NCBI GenBank assembly: GCA_000955785.1
Contig: JYOD01000004.1
Span: forward strand, 1 to 64,000
Length of the DNA: 64,000 nt
DNA from: Burkholderiaceae bacterium 16
GTDB lineage: Bacteria > Pseudomonadota > Gammaproteobacteria > Burkholderiales > Burkholderiaceae
Direction: 5' to 3'
The position numbers and the translations under genes were made by a program. The notes under the pieces were generated by a model. It worked only from the letters and a program-made list of their open reading frames with translations, did not search any database and was not told the origin of the DNA. Shown here piece by piece: positions 25,633 through 34,476 of the stretch (the stretch's first letter is position 1; each line of letters begins with the position of its first letter).

Positions 25633-26517
25633 ATGGACACTCTCCTTGCTGCGGACCCACCCGTTGATTTCGTCGAGATCGGCAATCGGCTGCGCGCCTA
25701 TCGCCTGGGGGCGGGGATGCGGGCGGAGGCCATTGCGGAGCAGCTCGGCGTGTCGCGCGCAGCGATCTACCGCATGGAAAAGGGCGATATCGTCAAGATC
25801 GAGACGCTCGGCCGGCTGGCCCAGTTGCTTGGCACTTCGCTGGCGTCGATGCTGGGGGTCGAGTCCGAGTACTACCACTCGGCGGTGGCCTATATCGAGC
25901 GCATGCGCCAGCTCGAACATGGCGCGACGCGCATCCTTGCCCATTTCGAACCGGTTTCCTACCTGCTGACATCGCCCCACTACGCCGGCCACCTGCGGCA
26001 GATGCTGGCCGAGAGCCCGCAGCCGGCGCCGGCGGCGACCATCGATGCCTTGCTGGCCCTGCTTGAGGAACGCAAGCAATCGTTCGCGCGCAGCGTGCCG
26101 CCCATTACCAGCCTGATCGACCTGCGCTCGCTCGAGCGCTTCGTGCATTTCGGGCTGGTGGGGCGCCTGGACCTGCCGCCGGCGGTACGCATGGAACGCT
26201 CGCTGGCTGCCCGGCGCGAGATCGAACGCGTGATCGAGCTGCTCGACGCGCAGCCGATCGGCCTGCAGATCGGCATTGTCGACGGCAGCATGCCCAACGT
26301 CACCTTCCAGGTCTTCGAGCGGCCGGGCAAGGCCTACGTGGCAACCAGCCCGTTCCGTTTCGGGGAGTTTCCCAATGTCTCCACCGGCATCGCCACGGTG
26401 ACGGCCGCGCCCGAGGCGGTACGGCTCTACACCGCCATGGTCAATGACCTGTGGCAGCGCGCCTATAAGGGGCGCGATGGTGCCGCGCTGCTGCGGCGCA
26501 TGTTGAACAGCGTATGA
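25633..26517 (+). CDS. XRE-family transcriptional regulator with ~220-residue C-terminal domain
   Basis: 294 residues. The N-terminal Cro/CI-type helix-turn-helix spans about 15-75 (IGNRLRAYRLGAGMRAEAIAEQLGVSRAAIYRMEKGDIVKIETLGRLAQLLG pattern, read in short pieces). The rest is an unassigned ligand- or dimerisation-type domain (VAYIERMRQLEHGATRIL; SMPNVTFQVFERPGKAYV). ATG 25633 follows a T-rich leader. It is divergent from a Bug receptor, a common arrangement for local control, and is followed 76 bp later by a small unknown gene. Confidence 0.87.
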   Translation: MDTLLAADPPVDFVEIGNRLRAYRLGAGMRAEAIAEQLGVSRAAIYRMEKGDIVKIETLGRLAQLLGTSLASMLGVESEYYHSAVAYIERMRQLEHGATRILAHFEPVSYLLTSPHYAGHLRQMLAESPQPAPAATIDALLALLEERKQSFARSVPPITSLIDLRSLERFVHFGLVGRLDLPPAVRMERSLAARREIERVIELLDAQPIGLQIGIVDGSMPNVTFQVFERPGKAYVATSPFRFGEFPNVSTGIATVTAAPEAVRLYTAMVNDLWQRAYKGRDGAALLRRMLNSV

Positions 26518-26593
26518 GCGGACACTCGGATCCATCGCCAGCGCGTCCCCTCACTTTGTATCCGACCCAGTTTTCACTAACCGACATTGCGCC

Positions 26594-26920
26594 ATGACGC
26601 TTGAAACCACCCTCCAGCAATTCCAGGACTCGCTCCCTGGCACCGACGCCTTCGTGACGGTGAAGAACGCCACGCGCGAACTGATCGACACGGATCCGGC
26701 GCACGCTGCTGCCTACTTCCTGCTCTACGGCTTTGCCCGCTCCTACGTACTGCTGTACGAAGACCAGGCGGTGACCATGGACTTCGCCGAAGCCGCCAGG
26801 CAGGAACTGCTCGGCTATATGCAAGGCATCGCGCGCACCCTGCACGGTGAGCCCGCCGCGCTGGTGGCGGAAATGAACCGCATCGTGAGCGCTTACCAGG
26901 GCGGCAAGAGGACCTTCTGA
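26594..26920 (+). CDS. Small conserved-looking protein, 108 residues, function unknown
   Basis: Not recognised. The product is acidic and helical (LETTLQQFQDSLPGTDAFVTVKNATREL, then YFLLYGFARSYVLLYEDQAV, and FAEAARQELLGYMQGIARTL), without signal peptide or membrane helix. ATG 26594. It lies 76 bp after the XRE regulator gene on the same strand and upstream of the siderophore-receptor region. It could be cotranscribed with the regulator; I cannot assign a role. Confidence 0.7.
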   Translation: MTLETTLQQFQDSLPGTDAFVTVKNATRELIDTDPAHAAAYFLLYGFARSYVLLYEDQAVTMDFAEAARQELLGYMQGIARTLHGEPAALVAEMNRIVSAYQGGKRTF

Positions 26921-27048
26921 GGCGCCAGCGGACGGTAGCCCTGGCGGCGACCGCGTTTGAATGCGGCCTGCCGCTGCCGGTTCGATCAGAACACGCCTTT
27001 GGGAAATTTCCGAACGCATTGCAGATTTTTCCGACGTTTCGCGGACTT

Positions 27049-27080
27049 AATACGAATGACACTTATTCGTATTCATTATC
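27049..27080. promoter_or_regulatory. Candidate Fur box upstream of the first Fiu-like receptor
   Basis: AATACGAAT (27049-27057) and ATTCGTATT (27065-27073) form a perfect inverted repeat. On the minus strand GATAATGAATACGAATAA (27063-27080) reads as three GATAAT-like hexamers, the Fur pattern. It ends 21 bp before the start codon. Confidence 0.55.
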
Positions 27081-27101
27081 CACCGCAGCCGACGGAGAAT
27101 C

Positions 27102-29385
27102 ATGCAAAGCGCCCTAGTTATCAGGACCAGAAGAAAGAAGCAGGCGATCCCGCGCCTCACGGGCGCGGTTGGCGCGGCCATCGCGGCCGCGCCGGTGGCC
27201 GCCCAGGCGGGCGGGGACCTGAAAGTGGCAGCGGTGGAGTTGCCGCCTGTCACCGTCAGCGGCTCGCAGCACAGCGAGTTCAAGGCTGACGACACCTCGT
27301 CGATCAAGACGCCCGGACCTCTGCTCGACATCCCCAAGTCCATCACCGTCATCCCGCACGAACTGATGTACGGCGTCGACCAGCCTCAGCGAGGTGCTGC
27401 GCTCCGTTCCCGGCATCGCCTTCGGCGCCGGCGAGGGCGGCAACCCGGTCGGCGACCGGCCGTTCATCCGCGGCTACGATGCGCAGGCCAGCACCTTCCT
27501 GGATGGCTTCCGCGATATCGGCGCGCAGTCGCGCGAAATGTTCAATATCGAATCGGTGGAAGTCACCAAGGGCCCCGCCGGTGCTTATGACGGACGCGGT
27601 TCGGCCGGCGACAGCATCAACATCGTCAGCAAGGCGCCCAGGCTCGGCAACTTCGCCGAAGGCAACTTCGGCGTTGGCAACGCCAGTTACAAGCGCGCCA
27701 CCGCCGACGCCAACTGGCAGTTCGGCGAACGCACCGCGGTGCGCATGAACGCCATGTACCACGATGCCGGCGTGCCCGGCCGCGACGCCACGCACCAGGA
27801 GCGCTGGGGCTTTGCCCCTTCGGTGGCTTTCGGCCTTGGCTCCGATACGCGGCTGACGCTGTCCTATTACCACATGGAATCGGACGGGCTGCCCGACACC
27901 GGCATGCCCTACAACAATCCGAACTTCGTCCCGCGCACCGATGGCCGCCCGCGCACGCGGCTGGCCGGCGACGGTTCGCCGCTCAAGGTGCCGCGCAACA
28001 CTTACTACGGGCTGGTCGACCGCGACTTCCGCATGGACAGTGCGGACGTCAGCACGATCCGCTTCGAGCACGATTTCAGCCCCGCGCTCAAGTTCCGCAA
28101 CCAGACGCGCATCGCCCGCACCATGCAGGACTATCTCTGGACGCGGCCCGACGGCAGCTTCGATGGCAATATCTATTACGACATGGTCTGGCGCCGGACC
28201 AACCAGCGCCACGGCATATCCGATACGCTGGCCAACCAGACCGACTTGTCTGGCGAGATCCTCACTGGCGCCCTCAAGCACAAGTACGCCTTCGGCGTGG
28301 AGTTCTCCCAGGATAAAAGCGAAAACGATAGCTACTACGTAGCCACAGGCAACAAACGATGCCCAAGTGGTCCGGGCGCCGCCAGCGGCTACAACTGCAC
28401 TACCTTGTACAGCCCGAACCCGAACGACCCGTGGACCGGCCGGATCACCCGCACCTACAACCCGACCAACCACAAGGCCACCACCGCATCGGACTACGCC
28501 TTCGACTCGATCGAGCTCAACAAGCAATGGCTGGTGAATGCCGGACTACGCTTCGACCGCTACCGCGGCGAGGTTCAGACCTCCCGCGCCAGCAGCGGCG
28601 CCGGCCCGCGCAGTACGTATGCGCGAGACGACAATCTCTTCAACTACCAGTTCGGCGTGGTCTACAAACCGGTGGAAAACGCCAGCATCTACGCGTCCTA
28701 CGGTACCTCGTCCACCCCCGCCGGCGCCGTGGTCGGGCAAGGCAGCGAGCCGAGCGGGCTGGCGCCAACCAAGGCAGGCAGCGCGCTGTCTCCCGAGAAA
28801 AATCGCAGTTTTGAACTCGGCACCAAATGGGACGTGCTGCACAAGCGCCTGGCACTAACCGCCGCCATCTTCCGCGTGGAAACCACCAACGCGCGCATCA
28901 CGCTGGAAGACGGCCTCGCGGCCATGGCCGGTAACAAGCGTGTGGACGGCGTCGAACTTGGCTTTTCCGGCAACGTCACCGACCAGTGGGCGGTCTTCGG
29001 CGGCTACACCCACCTGAAGAGCGAACTGCGCAACAACGGCGGATCCGGCGCCGACTTCGGCGCGAGCGATGGCCACGCCTTCCCCAACACGCCATCGGAC
29101 AGCTTCAGCCTGTGGAGTACCTACCAGCTATTCCCCAACCTCACCCTGGGCGGCGGCGCTTACTACGTATCCAAGGTGCGGGGCAGCCAGGCCCGCAACA
29201 ATTGGGTGCCGTCCTACTGGCGCTTCGACGCCATGGCCGCCTACCAGTTGAACAAGAACGTGTCGATGCAGCTCAACGTGATGAATCTGGCCGACAAGGT
29301 GTACTACAACCAGGCCTATCCGGCGCACTACGCCTCGATTGCCCCCGGGCGCACTGCGATTCTCAACGTGAACCTGCGCTATTGA
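27102..29385 (+). pseudogene. Fiu/PiuA-like TonB-dependent catecholate siderophore receptor, frameshifted
   Basis: Outer-membrane receptor gene for iron-catecholate uptake, broken early. Frame 1 (from ATG 27102) encodes the signal region, VELPPVTVSG and SIKTPGPLLDIPKSITVIPHELM; frame 2 resumes at SLSEVLRSVPGIAFGAGEGG and continues intact to LNVNLRY at 29385. Alignment to the intact copy at 29570 shows 7 bases between ATG and TCG (about 27364-27372) where that copy has 12, a net loss of 5. Without repair the barrel would lack its signal peptide and TonB box. The plug motif VTKGPAGAYDGRGSAG and the barrel are otherwise full length. The cause could be real decay or a sequence error. Confidence 0.85.
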
Positions 29386-29404
29386 ACGCAGGTTAATACA
29401 AAGA

Positions 29405-29435
29405 GCCATGGCCACCCGCGCGGGTACGCCATGGC
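29405..29435 (+). terminator. Stem-loop after the first receptor copy (possible terminator)
   Basis: GCCATGGC (29405-29412) and GCCATGGC (29428-29435) flank the palindrome ACCCGCGCGGGT (29414-29425), giving a long stem with a small bulge. No T-run follows, so intrinsic termination is uncertain. Confidence 0.4.
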
Positions 29436-29499
29436 AGGCAACACCACGTCGACAAGCCGAAATGTAACGTTTTCGCCACATACGTTCCGTATGTATGCC

Positions 29500-29528
29500 T
29501 TGACTGACATATAAACACAAATGATAAT
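29500..29528 (+). promoter_or_regulatory. Sigma-70 promoter of the intact Fiu-like receptor
   Basis: TTGACT (29500-29505), 17-base spacer, GATAAT (29523-29528), 41 bp upstream of the start codon. The -10 lies inside the candidate Fur box. Confidence 0.7.
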
Positions 29529-29538
29529 TCCTCTCATT
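29520..29538 (+). promoter_or_regulatory. Candidate Fur box overlapping the -10
   Basis: AATGATAATTCCTCTCATT has the AATGA...TCATT ends and GATAAT core of 19-bp Fur sites. Its place over the -10 fits iron-dependent repression. Confidence 0.6.
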
Positions 29539-29569
29539 CGCAATACTATTCAAGCTATCGGGGATTTTT

Positions 29570-31858
29570 GTGCAAACCGCTGTCGTCATCAGGAAGAACA
29601 AAAAACACAACGTCATCCCGCGCCTCTCCGGTGCGGTAGGCATGGCCGTGGCAGCCGCTCCGGTGGCTGCCCAATCCGCTGATACCAAGCTCGCGGCGGT
29701 CGAATTGCCGGCGGTAACCGTCAACGGCGAATCGGAAAGCGGCTTCAAGGCGGATACCGCTTCGTCGATCAAGACGCCCGGCGCCCTGCTCGACACGCCC
29801 AAGTCGATCACCGTCATTCCTCAGGAAGTGATCCAGAGCACCGCCTCGACCAACCTGAGCGACGTGCTGCGCACAGTACCCGGCATTTCCTTCGGCGCCG
29901 GCGAAGGCGGCAACCCGGTTGGCGATCGGCCCTTCATCCGCGGCTACGACGCGCAGGCCAGCACCTTCCTCGATGGCTTCCGCGACATCGGTTCGCAGAG
30001 CCGTGAATTGTTCAATGTCGAGTCGGTCGAGGTCACCAAGGGCCCGGCTGGCGCCTATGACGGCCGCGGCTCGGCCGGCGGCAGCATCAATATTGTCAGC
30101 AAGGCGCCCAAGCTGACCAGCTTCGCCGAAGGCAACATCGGCGTCGGCAATGCGGAGTACAAGCGCGCCACCGTCGACGGCAACTGGAAGTTCGCCGAGC
30201 ATGCGGCCTTCCGTTTGAATGCCATGGCTTACGATGCCGGTGTCGCCGGGCGCGATACCACCCACCAGAATCGCTTGGGCATTGCACCGTCCGTGGCGTT
30301 TGGCCTGGGTACCGACACGCGCCTGACGCTGTCGTACTACCACATGCAGTCTGACGACACGCCAGACACCGGCATTCCGTATAACAACCCCACCTTCAAC
30401 GCCCGCACCGACGGCCGCCCGCGCACGCGCGTGGCCGGCGACGGCTCGCCGGTGAACGTGCCGCGCAACACCTACTACGGCCTGGCGGACCGCGATTTCC
30501 GCAAGGACAACGCGGATATGGGCACGATCCGCTTCGAGCACGATTTCAGCCCCGCGCTCAAATTCCGCAACCAGACCCGTATCGCACGCACGACGCAGGA
30601 CTACATCTGGACCCAGCCCGACGACAGCCAGGGCAACCTGTACTACGACATGATCTGGCGCCGCGCCAATACGCGCATCTCCACCGCCAATACCATCGCC
30701 AACCAGACGGACCTGTCCGGCGAGTTCGCCACCGGGTCGATCAAGCACAAGTACGCCTTCGGCGTGGAGTTCGCGCAAGAAAAAAGCCAGAACGACACCT
30801 ACAACGTGGACACGGGCAACAACCGCTGCCCGAAGGGCCCGGGCGCTGCCGGCGGCTACAACTGCACCACGCTGTATAACCCGAACCCGAACGATCCCTG
30901 GGCCGGCGCGATCAGCCGCGTGAACAACCCGACCAACTCGAAGACCAACACCAGCTCGGTCTACGCCTTCGACTCGATCGAGCTGAACAAGCAGTGGCTG
31001 GTCAATGCCGGCGTGCGCTTCGACCACTACAGCACCGAGTTCCAGGCAGCCCGCGCCGCCAACGGCACCCGCGCCGAATATTCGCGCGACGACAACCTCT
31101 TCAACTATCAGTTAGGCGTGGTCTACAAGCCGGTGGAGAACGCCAGCTTCTATATCTCCTACGGCACCTCGTCGACGCCGGCCGGCTCCTTCCTGGCCCA
31201 GGGCAGCGACGGCAACGCGCTGGCCCCGGATCGCAATGGCCGCAATCCCGGTTCCAACCTTGCCCCCGAAAAGAACCGCGCCTTCGAAATCGGCACCAAG
31301 TGGGACGTGCTACGCAAGCGCCTGGCGCTGACCGCGGCGATCTTCCGGGTGGAAACCACCAATGCCCGCATCACGATGCAGGATGGCACTGCTGCCATGG
31401 CCGGCGACAAGCGCGTGGATGGCGTGGAACTGGGCTTTTCCGGCAACGTCACCGACAACTGGGCCGTGTTCGGCGGCTATACCCACCTGAAGAGCGAACT
31501 GCGCAACAACGGCGGGGCCGGTTCGGCCTTTGGCGCCACCAACGGCCAGTCCTTCCCCAACACGCCCGCGGACAGCTTCAGCCTGTGGAGCACCTATCAA
31601 CTGTTCCCCAACTTCACGGTGGGCGGCGGTGCCTACTATGTGTCCAAGGTGTGGGGCAGCGAAGCCAGCAACAAGTGGGTGCCCTCGTACTGGCGCTTCG
31701 ATGCGATGGCCTCGTACCGCATCAACAAGAACGTGGCGCTGCAACTCAATGTGATGAACCTGGCCGACAAGGTCTATTACAACCAGGCTTACGCCAGCCA
31801 CTATGCGTCGATCGCTCCCGGACGCCAGGGCATCCTGAGCCTGAACGTGCGCTATTAA
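29570..31858 (+). CDS. fiu: Fiu/PiuA-like TonB-dependent catecholate siderophore receptor (intact copy)
   Basis: 762-residue outer-membrane receptor for ferric catecholates, energised by TonB. The N-terminal export region ends near PVAAQS. A TonB-box-like stretch (LPAVTVNG) and the plug domain (IKTPGALLDTPKSITVIPQEVI, RPFIRGYDAQASTFLDGFRDIGSQ, VTKGPAGAYDGRGSAGGSINIVSK) follow. The beta-barrel ends LSLNVRY with the terminal aromatic of outer-membrane proteins. The start is GTG 29570 (MQTAVVIRKNK), matching the ATG of the upstream copy; GGGG lies upstream. The Fur-like site and promoter indicate iron-limited expression. It is a tandem near-duplicate of the broken gene at 27102. Confidence 0.92.
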   Translation: MQTAVVIRKNKKHNVIPRLSGAVGMAVAAAPVAAQSADTKLAAVELPAVTVNGESESGFKADTASSIKTPGALLDTPKSITVIPQEVIQSTASTNLSDVLRTVPGISFGAGEGGNPVGDRPFIRGYDAQASTFLDGFRDIGSQSRELFNVESVEVTKGPAGAYDGRGSAGGSINIVSKAPKLTSFAEGNIGVGNAEYKRATVDGNWKFAEHAAFRLNAMAYDAGVAGRDTTHQNRLGIAPSVAFGLGTDTRLTLSYYHMQSDDTPDTGIPYNNPTFNARTDGRPRTRVAGDGSPVNVPRNTYYGLADRDFRKDNADMGTIRFEHDFSPALKFRNQTRIARTTQDYIWTQPDDSQGNLYYDMIWRRANTRISTANTIANQTDLSGEFATGSIKHKYAFGVEFAQEKSQNDTYNVDTGNNRCPKGPGAAGGYNCTTLYNPNPNDPWAGAISRVNNPTNSKTNTSSVYAFDSIELNKQWLVNAGVRFDHYSTEFQAARAANGTRAEYSRDDNLFNYQLGVVYKPVENASFYISYGTSSTPAGSFLAQGSDGNALAPDRNGRNPGSNLAPEKNRAFEIGTKWDVLRKRLALTAAIFRVETTNARITMQDGTAAMAGDKRVDGVELGFSGNVTDNWAVFGGYTHLKSELRNNGGAGSAFGATNGQSFPNTPADSFSLWSTYQLFPNFTVGGGAYYVSKVWGSEASNKWVPSYWRFDAMASYRINKNVALQLNVMNLADKVYYNQAYASHYASIAPGRQGILSLNVRY

Positions 31859-31897
31859 GCGGCCGCAAGCGCCCGGCAAACGCCGCGGCGCCCGCAC

Positions 31898-31934
31898 ACG
31901 GCACACCACCCTCGCGGCGCGGTGTGCCGTTTTT
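31898..31934 (+). terminator. Intrinsic terminator after the intact receptor
   Basis: Perfect 10-bp stem ACGGCACACC (31898-31907) with GGTGTGCCGT (31921-31930), 13-base loop, followed by TTTT. It separates the receptor from the Sel1-repeat gene 17 bp later. Confidence 0.85.
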
Positions 31935-31950
31935 ACTTTATCCGCCCCGC

Positions 31951-32748
31951 ATGGACACACTGGACACGCTCCCCTTCCGCATCGCCTCCCCGGGCGAACT
32001 CGGCCAGCTCGGCACCGCCGGGCTGGCGGACAAGCTGCGCGAGCCCCCGCGCCTCGCGCTGCCCTGGCTGGGCGGTGCAGCCGTGCAGGGCAACCTCGAT
32101 GCGCAGATGATCCTGGGCCAGTGGTTCCTCGCCGGCCACGGGCTTGACCGCGACGATGCGCGCGCCTTTGCCTGGTTCAAGCACGCCGCGCACGCGGGCC
32201 ATGCCGGCGCCGCGAACATGGCTGGCCGTTGCTATGAAAACGGCTGGGGCACCACGCAAGACGACAACGCGGCGGCGCAGTGGTACACACTGGCCGCGCA
32301 ACGCGGTTCCGACTGGGGCATGTACAACCTGGCCACCGCGCTAGTGCTCGGCCGCGGCATAGCCGCCAGCCGGACCGAAGCGCTGGACTGGTACCGGCGG
32401 GCCGCCGGCATGGGGCATGCGAAGTCGCTCAACATCGTGGGCGGCTTCTACGAGGACGGCTGGGAAGTCGAACGCGACGCGGCGATGGCGATGGACTACT
32501 ATCGCCGCGCGGCCGAGGGCGGCGACTTCCGTGGCCAGTTCAACTATGCGCGCGCGCTAGCGCTGTGCGGCCAGGAGCACGAGGCCATCCGCTGGGTGCG
32601 GGAGGTGCCGCGCACCGCCACTGCGCCCTTTGTCGAGAAGATGCTCGACTTCCTGCGCGACGCGCCCGACGCGGTGCTTAACCGGCTGTTCAGCGACGCG
32701 GACGCCGCCGCGCGGCTCAGCTCACGCGAAAGCCGATCTTCAGCGTGA
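31951..32748 (+). CDS. Sel1/TPR-like repeat protein
   Basis: 265 residues containing several Sel1-like helical repeats: GNLDAQMILGQWFLAGHGLDRDDARAFAWFKHAA, GHAGAANMAGRCYENGWGTTQD, GSDWGMYNLATALVLGRGI and GHAKSLNIVGGFYEDGWEV (described here by their LGxxYxxGxG cores). Such repeats mediate protein contacts. No signal peptide is seen. In Pseudomonas a Sel1-repeat gene lies beside the piuA receptor and the piuC dioxygenase; here piuC is absent. ATG 31951 is used because the long in-frame ORF upstream is antisense-like shadow within the receptor gene. Its 3' end overlaps the dodecin gene by 32 bp. Confidence 0.87.
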   Translation: MDTLDTLPFRIASPGELGQLGTAGLADKLREPPRLALPWLGGAAVQGNLDAQMILGQWFLAGHGLDRDDARAFAWFKHAAHAGHAGAANMAGRCYENGWGTTQDDNAAAQWYTLAAQRGSDWGMYNLATALVLGRGIAASRTEALDWYRRAAGMGHAKSLNIVGGFYEDGWEVERDAAMAMDYYRRAAEGGDFRGQFNYARALALCGQEHEAIRWVREVPRTATAPFVEKMLDFLRDAPDAVLNRLFSDADAAARLSSRESRSSA

Positions 32749-32923
32749 CCTGGAAGTGCGCGACCTTGCCATCGGCAATGTGGCCGCGCGTCTCTACCAC
32801 CTCGAACCAGTCGATGTTCTTGATGGTTTCGCTCGCCTTGTCGATGGCGCTACGGATCGCCGCATCGCAACCGTCCGGCGACGAGCCAACGATCTCGACC
32901 AGCTTGTAGGTGTGGTTTGACAT
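32717..32923 (-). CDS. Dodecin (flavin-binding dodecameric protein)
   Basis: A 68-residue dodecin, a hollow 12-mer that sequesters FMN, riboflavin or CoA in bacteria. Visible family pattern: TYKLVEIVGSSPDG, AIRSAIDKASETIKNIDWFEV, GHIADGKVAHFQVTLKIGF. W39 and Q58 correspond to the flavin-stacking Trp and flavin-contacting Gln of archaeal dodecin. ATG 32923 is preceded by AAGGAG. It converges on the Sel1-repeat gene with a 32-bp overlap. Confidence 0.93.
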   Translation of the reverse strand: MSNHTYKLVEIVGSSPDGCDAAIRSAIDKASETIKNIDWFEVVETRGHIADGKVAHFQVTLKIGFRVS

Positions 32924-33083
32924 GTCCGCTCTCCTTGGCCCGATGGCCGCAGACGATCGTGCACGCCGGCCAGTCCGGTGCGCGCGATACACCCCTCCAT
33001 CATAGGCAGCGGGCAAGGCAAAGCCCAAGCGCGGTTACGCGCTAACAAGGGATTGTTGCAGCGCTCACCGGGCCGGTGCCGGA

Positions 33084-34055
33084 TCATGCCGAAGCGGCCC
33101 CCGATACGCCGGCACGCCGGCGCGCGGGAAGGCCCGGCACGGCACGGCGCCGCCCGGCGATGTCCTCCTCCAGCCATTCGGCAAAGGCGCGCACCGCCGG
33201 CGGCAAGTGGCGCCCCGCCATGGTCTGGATCTGCAGGGCGCGCTGCTGCATGGCCCGGCTGGCGATCGGCACCAGTACGCGGCGCTCCGCGCGCAGGTTG
33301 TTGCGCACCGCCAGGGACCCGGTCAGGTACACCGCATCCGCGTACGCCTGATAACCCACCAGCGCGCTCAGCGAATTGCTGCTGAGCAATATGCGCGGGC
33401 GCAGGCCTTCCAGCCCGCAGGCCAGGTCGAATAGCTGGCGGATGGTATTGGTCTCGCTGGGCAGCGCCAGCGGGTATGCCACCACCTCCTTCAGGCTGGC
33501 GCGCTTGAGCGCCGCGAGCGGATGCTTGCGCGCCACATAGGCATAGACCGGCGCAGCCTCCGAATACACTACCTCGATACCCTCCTGCGCTGCGATGGCA
33601 AACGTCAGCGCCAGGTCGGCCAGGCCTTCGCGCACCATGCGCGTGGCGGCGGCAGGGGCGCACACTTCCAGAGAGAAGCTCACACCGGGATAGCGGCGCT
33701 GGAACAAGGCCATTGCGTACGGCATGTAGTCGCGCGCAAAGCCGTCGGTGCAGACCAGCCTGACCGTGCTGTGCGCCACGCTGAGCAGGCCCTGCAGGTC
33801 GGCCTGCAAGGTCTGCGCATCCAGGAAGGCGCGGCGCCCGTATTGCTGCACCACGAGGCCGGCCTCGGTCAGCCGCATGCCGCGCGGCTCGCGCTCGAAC
33901 AGTGGCGCGCCCAGTTCGGCCTCGAGCCGCGCTACCTGCCTGCTGATCGCCGATACCGCCACATGCAGCGAGGCCGACGCCGCGCTGAGCGAGCCGCGCT
34001 CCGCTACTTCCAGGAAATAGGCGAGAGGAACGGCATGGATCGACGTGAGCTTCAT
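33084..34055 (-). CDS. LysR-family transcriptional regulator
   Basis: 323 residues: N-terminal winged helix (AVPLAYFLEVAERGSLSAASASLHVAVSAISRQVARLEAELGAPLF pattern, residues about 5-65) and a substrate-binding co-inducer domain. ATG 34055 (MKLTSIHAV) is chosen; an in-frame ATG at 34124 adds 23 unrelated residues. It is divergent from an amidase gene with 421 bp between and may regulate the amidase and the following Bug gene. A symmetric AGAAAG-N3-CTTTCT site lies about 105 bp upstream of its start. The C-terminal end is Arg/Ala-rich. Confidence 0.92.
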   Translation of the reverse strand: MKLTSIHAVPLAYFLEVAERGSLSAASASLHVAVSAISRQVARLEAELGAPLFEREPRGMRLTEAGLVVQQYGRRAFLDAQTLQADLQGLLSVAHSTVRLVCTDGFARDYMPYAMALFQRRYPGVSFSLEVCAPAAATRMVREGLADLALTFAIAAQEGIEVVYSEAAPVYAYVARKHPLAALKRASLKEVVAYPLALPSETNTIRQLFDLACGLEGLRPRILLSSNSLSALVGYQAYADAVYLTGSLAVRNNLRAERRVLVPIASRAMQQRALQIQTMAGRHLPPAVRAFAEWLEEDIAGRRRAVPGLPARRRAGVSGAASA

Positions 34056-34476
34056 GGTTGCTGTTTCGCTGGTGGGGAAGACAGGCCGCTGCCGCCGCCA
34101 GCGGGTGCATCGGCCTTTGCGCAATGATAAGCCTGCACGGTATTTGCCTTGCCGAATTTAGAAAGTAGCTTTCTGTCCGCCCCGGGCGCCGATGGTGCCG
34201 AAATGCCGCCCATTGCCGCCGCTGCGGCACCTTCTCGCGCAAACGGCACCTCGGCGGTGCGGATAATGCGCCGCGCCACGCCATAGGTGGGCACGAAGCC
34301 GCCCGCGAGCGCCGGGAACGCTGTTGGCATTGCGACACGGCCTACGCCAACGCAGGGACGGCTGCCATTATCGTTATGGCATGCCCCTGCCTCGCTCTGC
34401 CTTCCGGACCACAGCTTGATGCGTCGCGGCGGGTCGAGAGAGAACACCGCAAGCCAACGAAGGAGACCAGGACCTC
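34056..34476. other. 421-bp divergent intergenic region (lysR / amidase)
   Basis: No supported ORF. It contains the inverted repeat at 34160-34174 and an AAGGAG ribosome site just before the amidase. Nothing else clear. Confidence 0.45.
34160..34174. promoter_or_regulatory. Inverted repeat, candidate LysR-type site
   Basis: AGAAAG (34160-34165), TAG, CTTTCT (34169-34174), perfect 6-bp arms, in an AT-richer stretch 105 bp from the lysR start. LysR sites are often short dyads in this position. Confidence 0.4.

Noticed and set aside
27360-27375. Programmed frameshift or phase-variable tract in the first receptor
   Set aside because: There is no homopolymer or short repeat at the break; comparison with the second copy shows a simple net loss of 5 bases.
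27349-28527. 392-codon minus-strand frame opposite the first receptor copy
   Set aside because: Shadow of the receptor gene; a similar shadow lies opposite the second copy, as expected from sequence similarity.
30994-31950. In-frame extension upstream of the Sel1-repeat gene
   Set aside because: It lies within the receptor gene in another frame and past a terminator; the product is Arg/Gln-rich shadow sequence.
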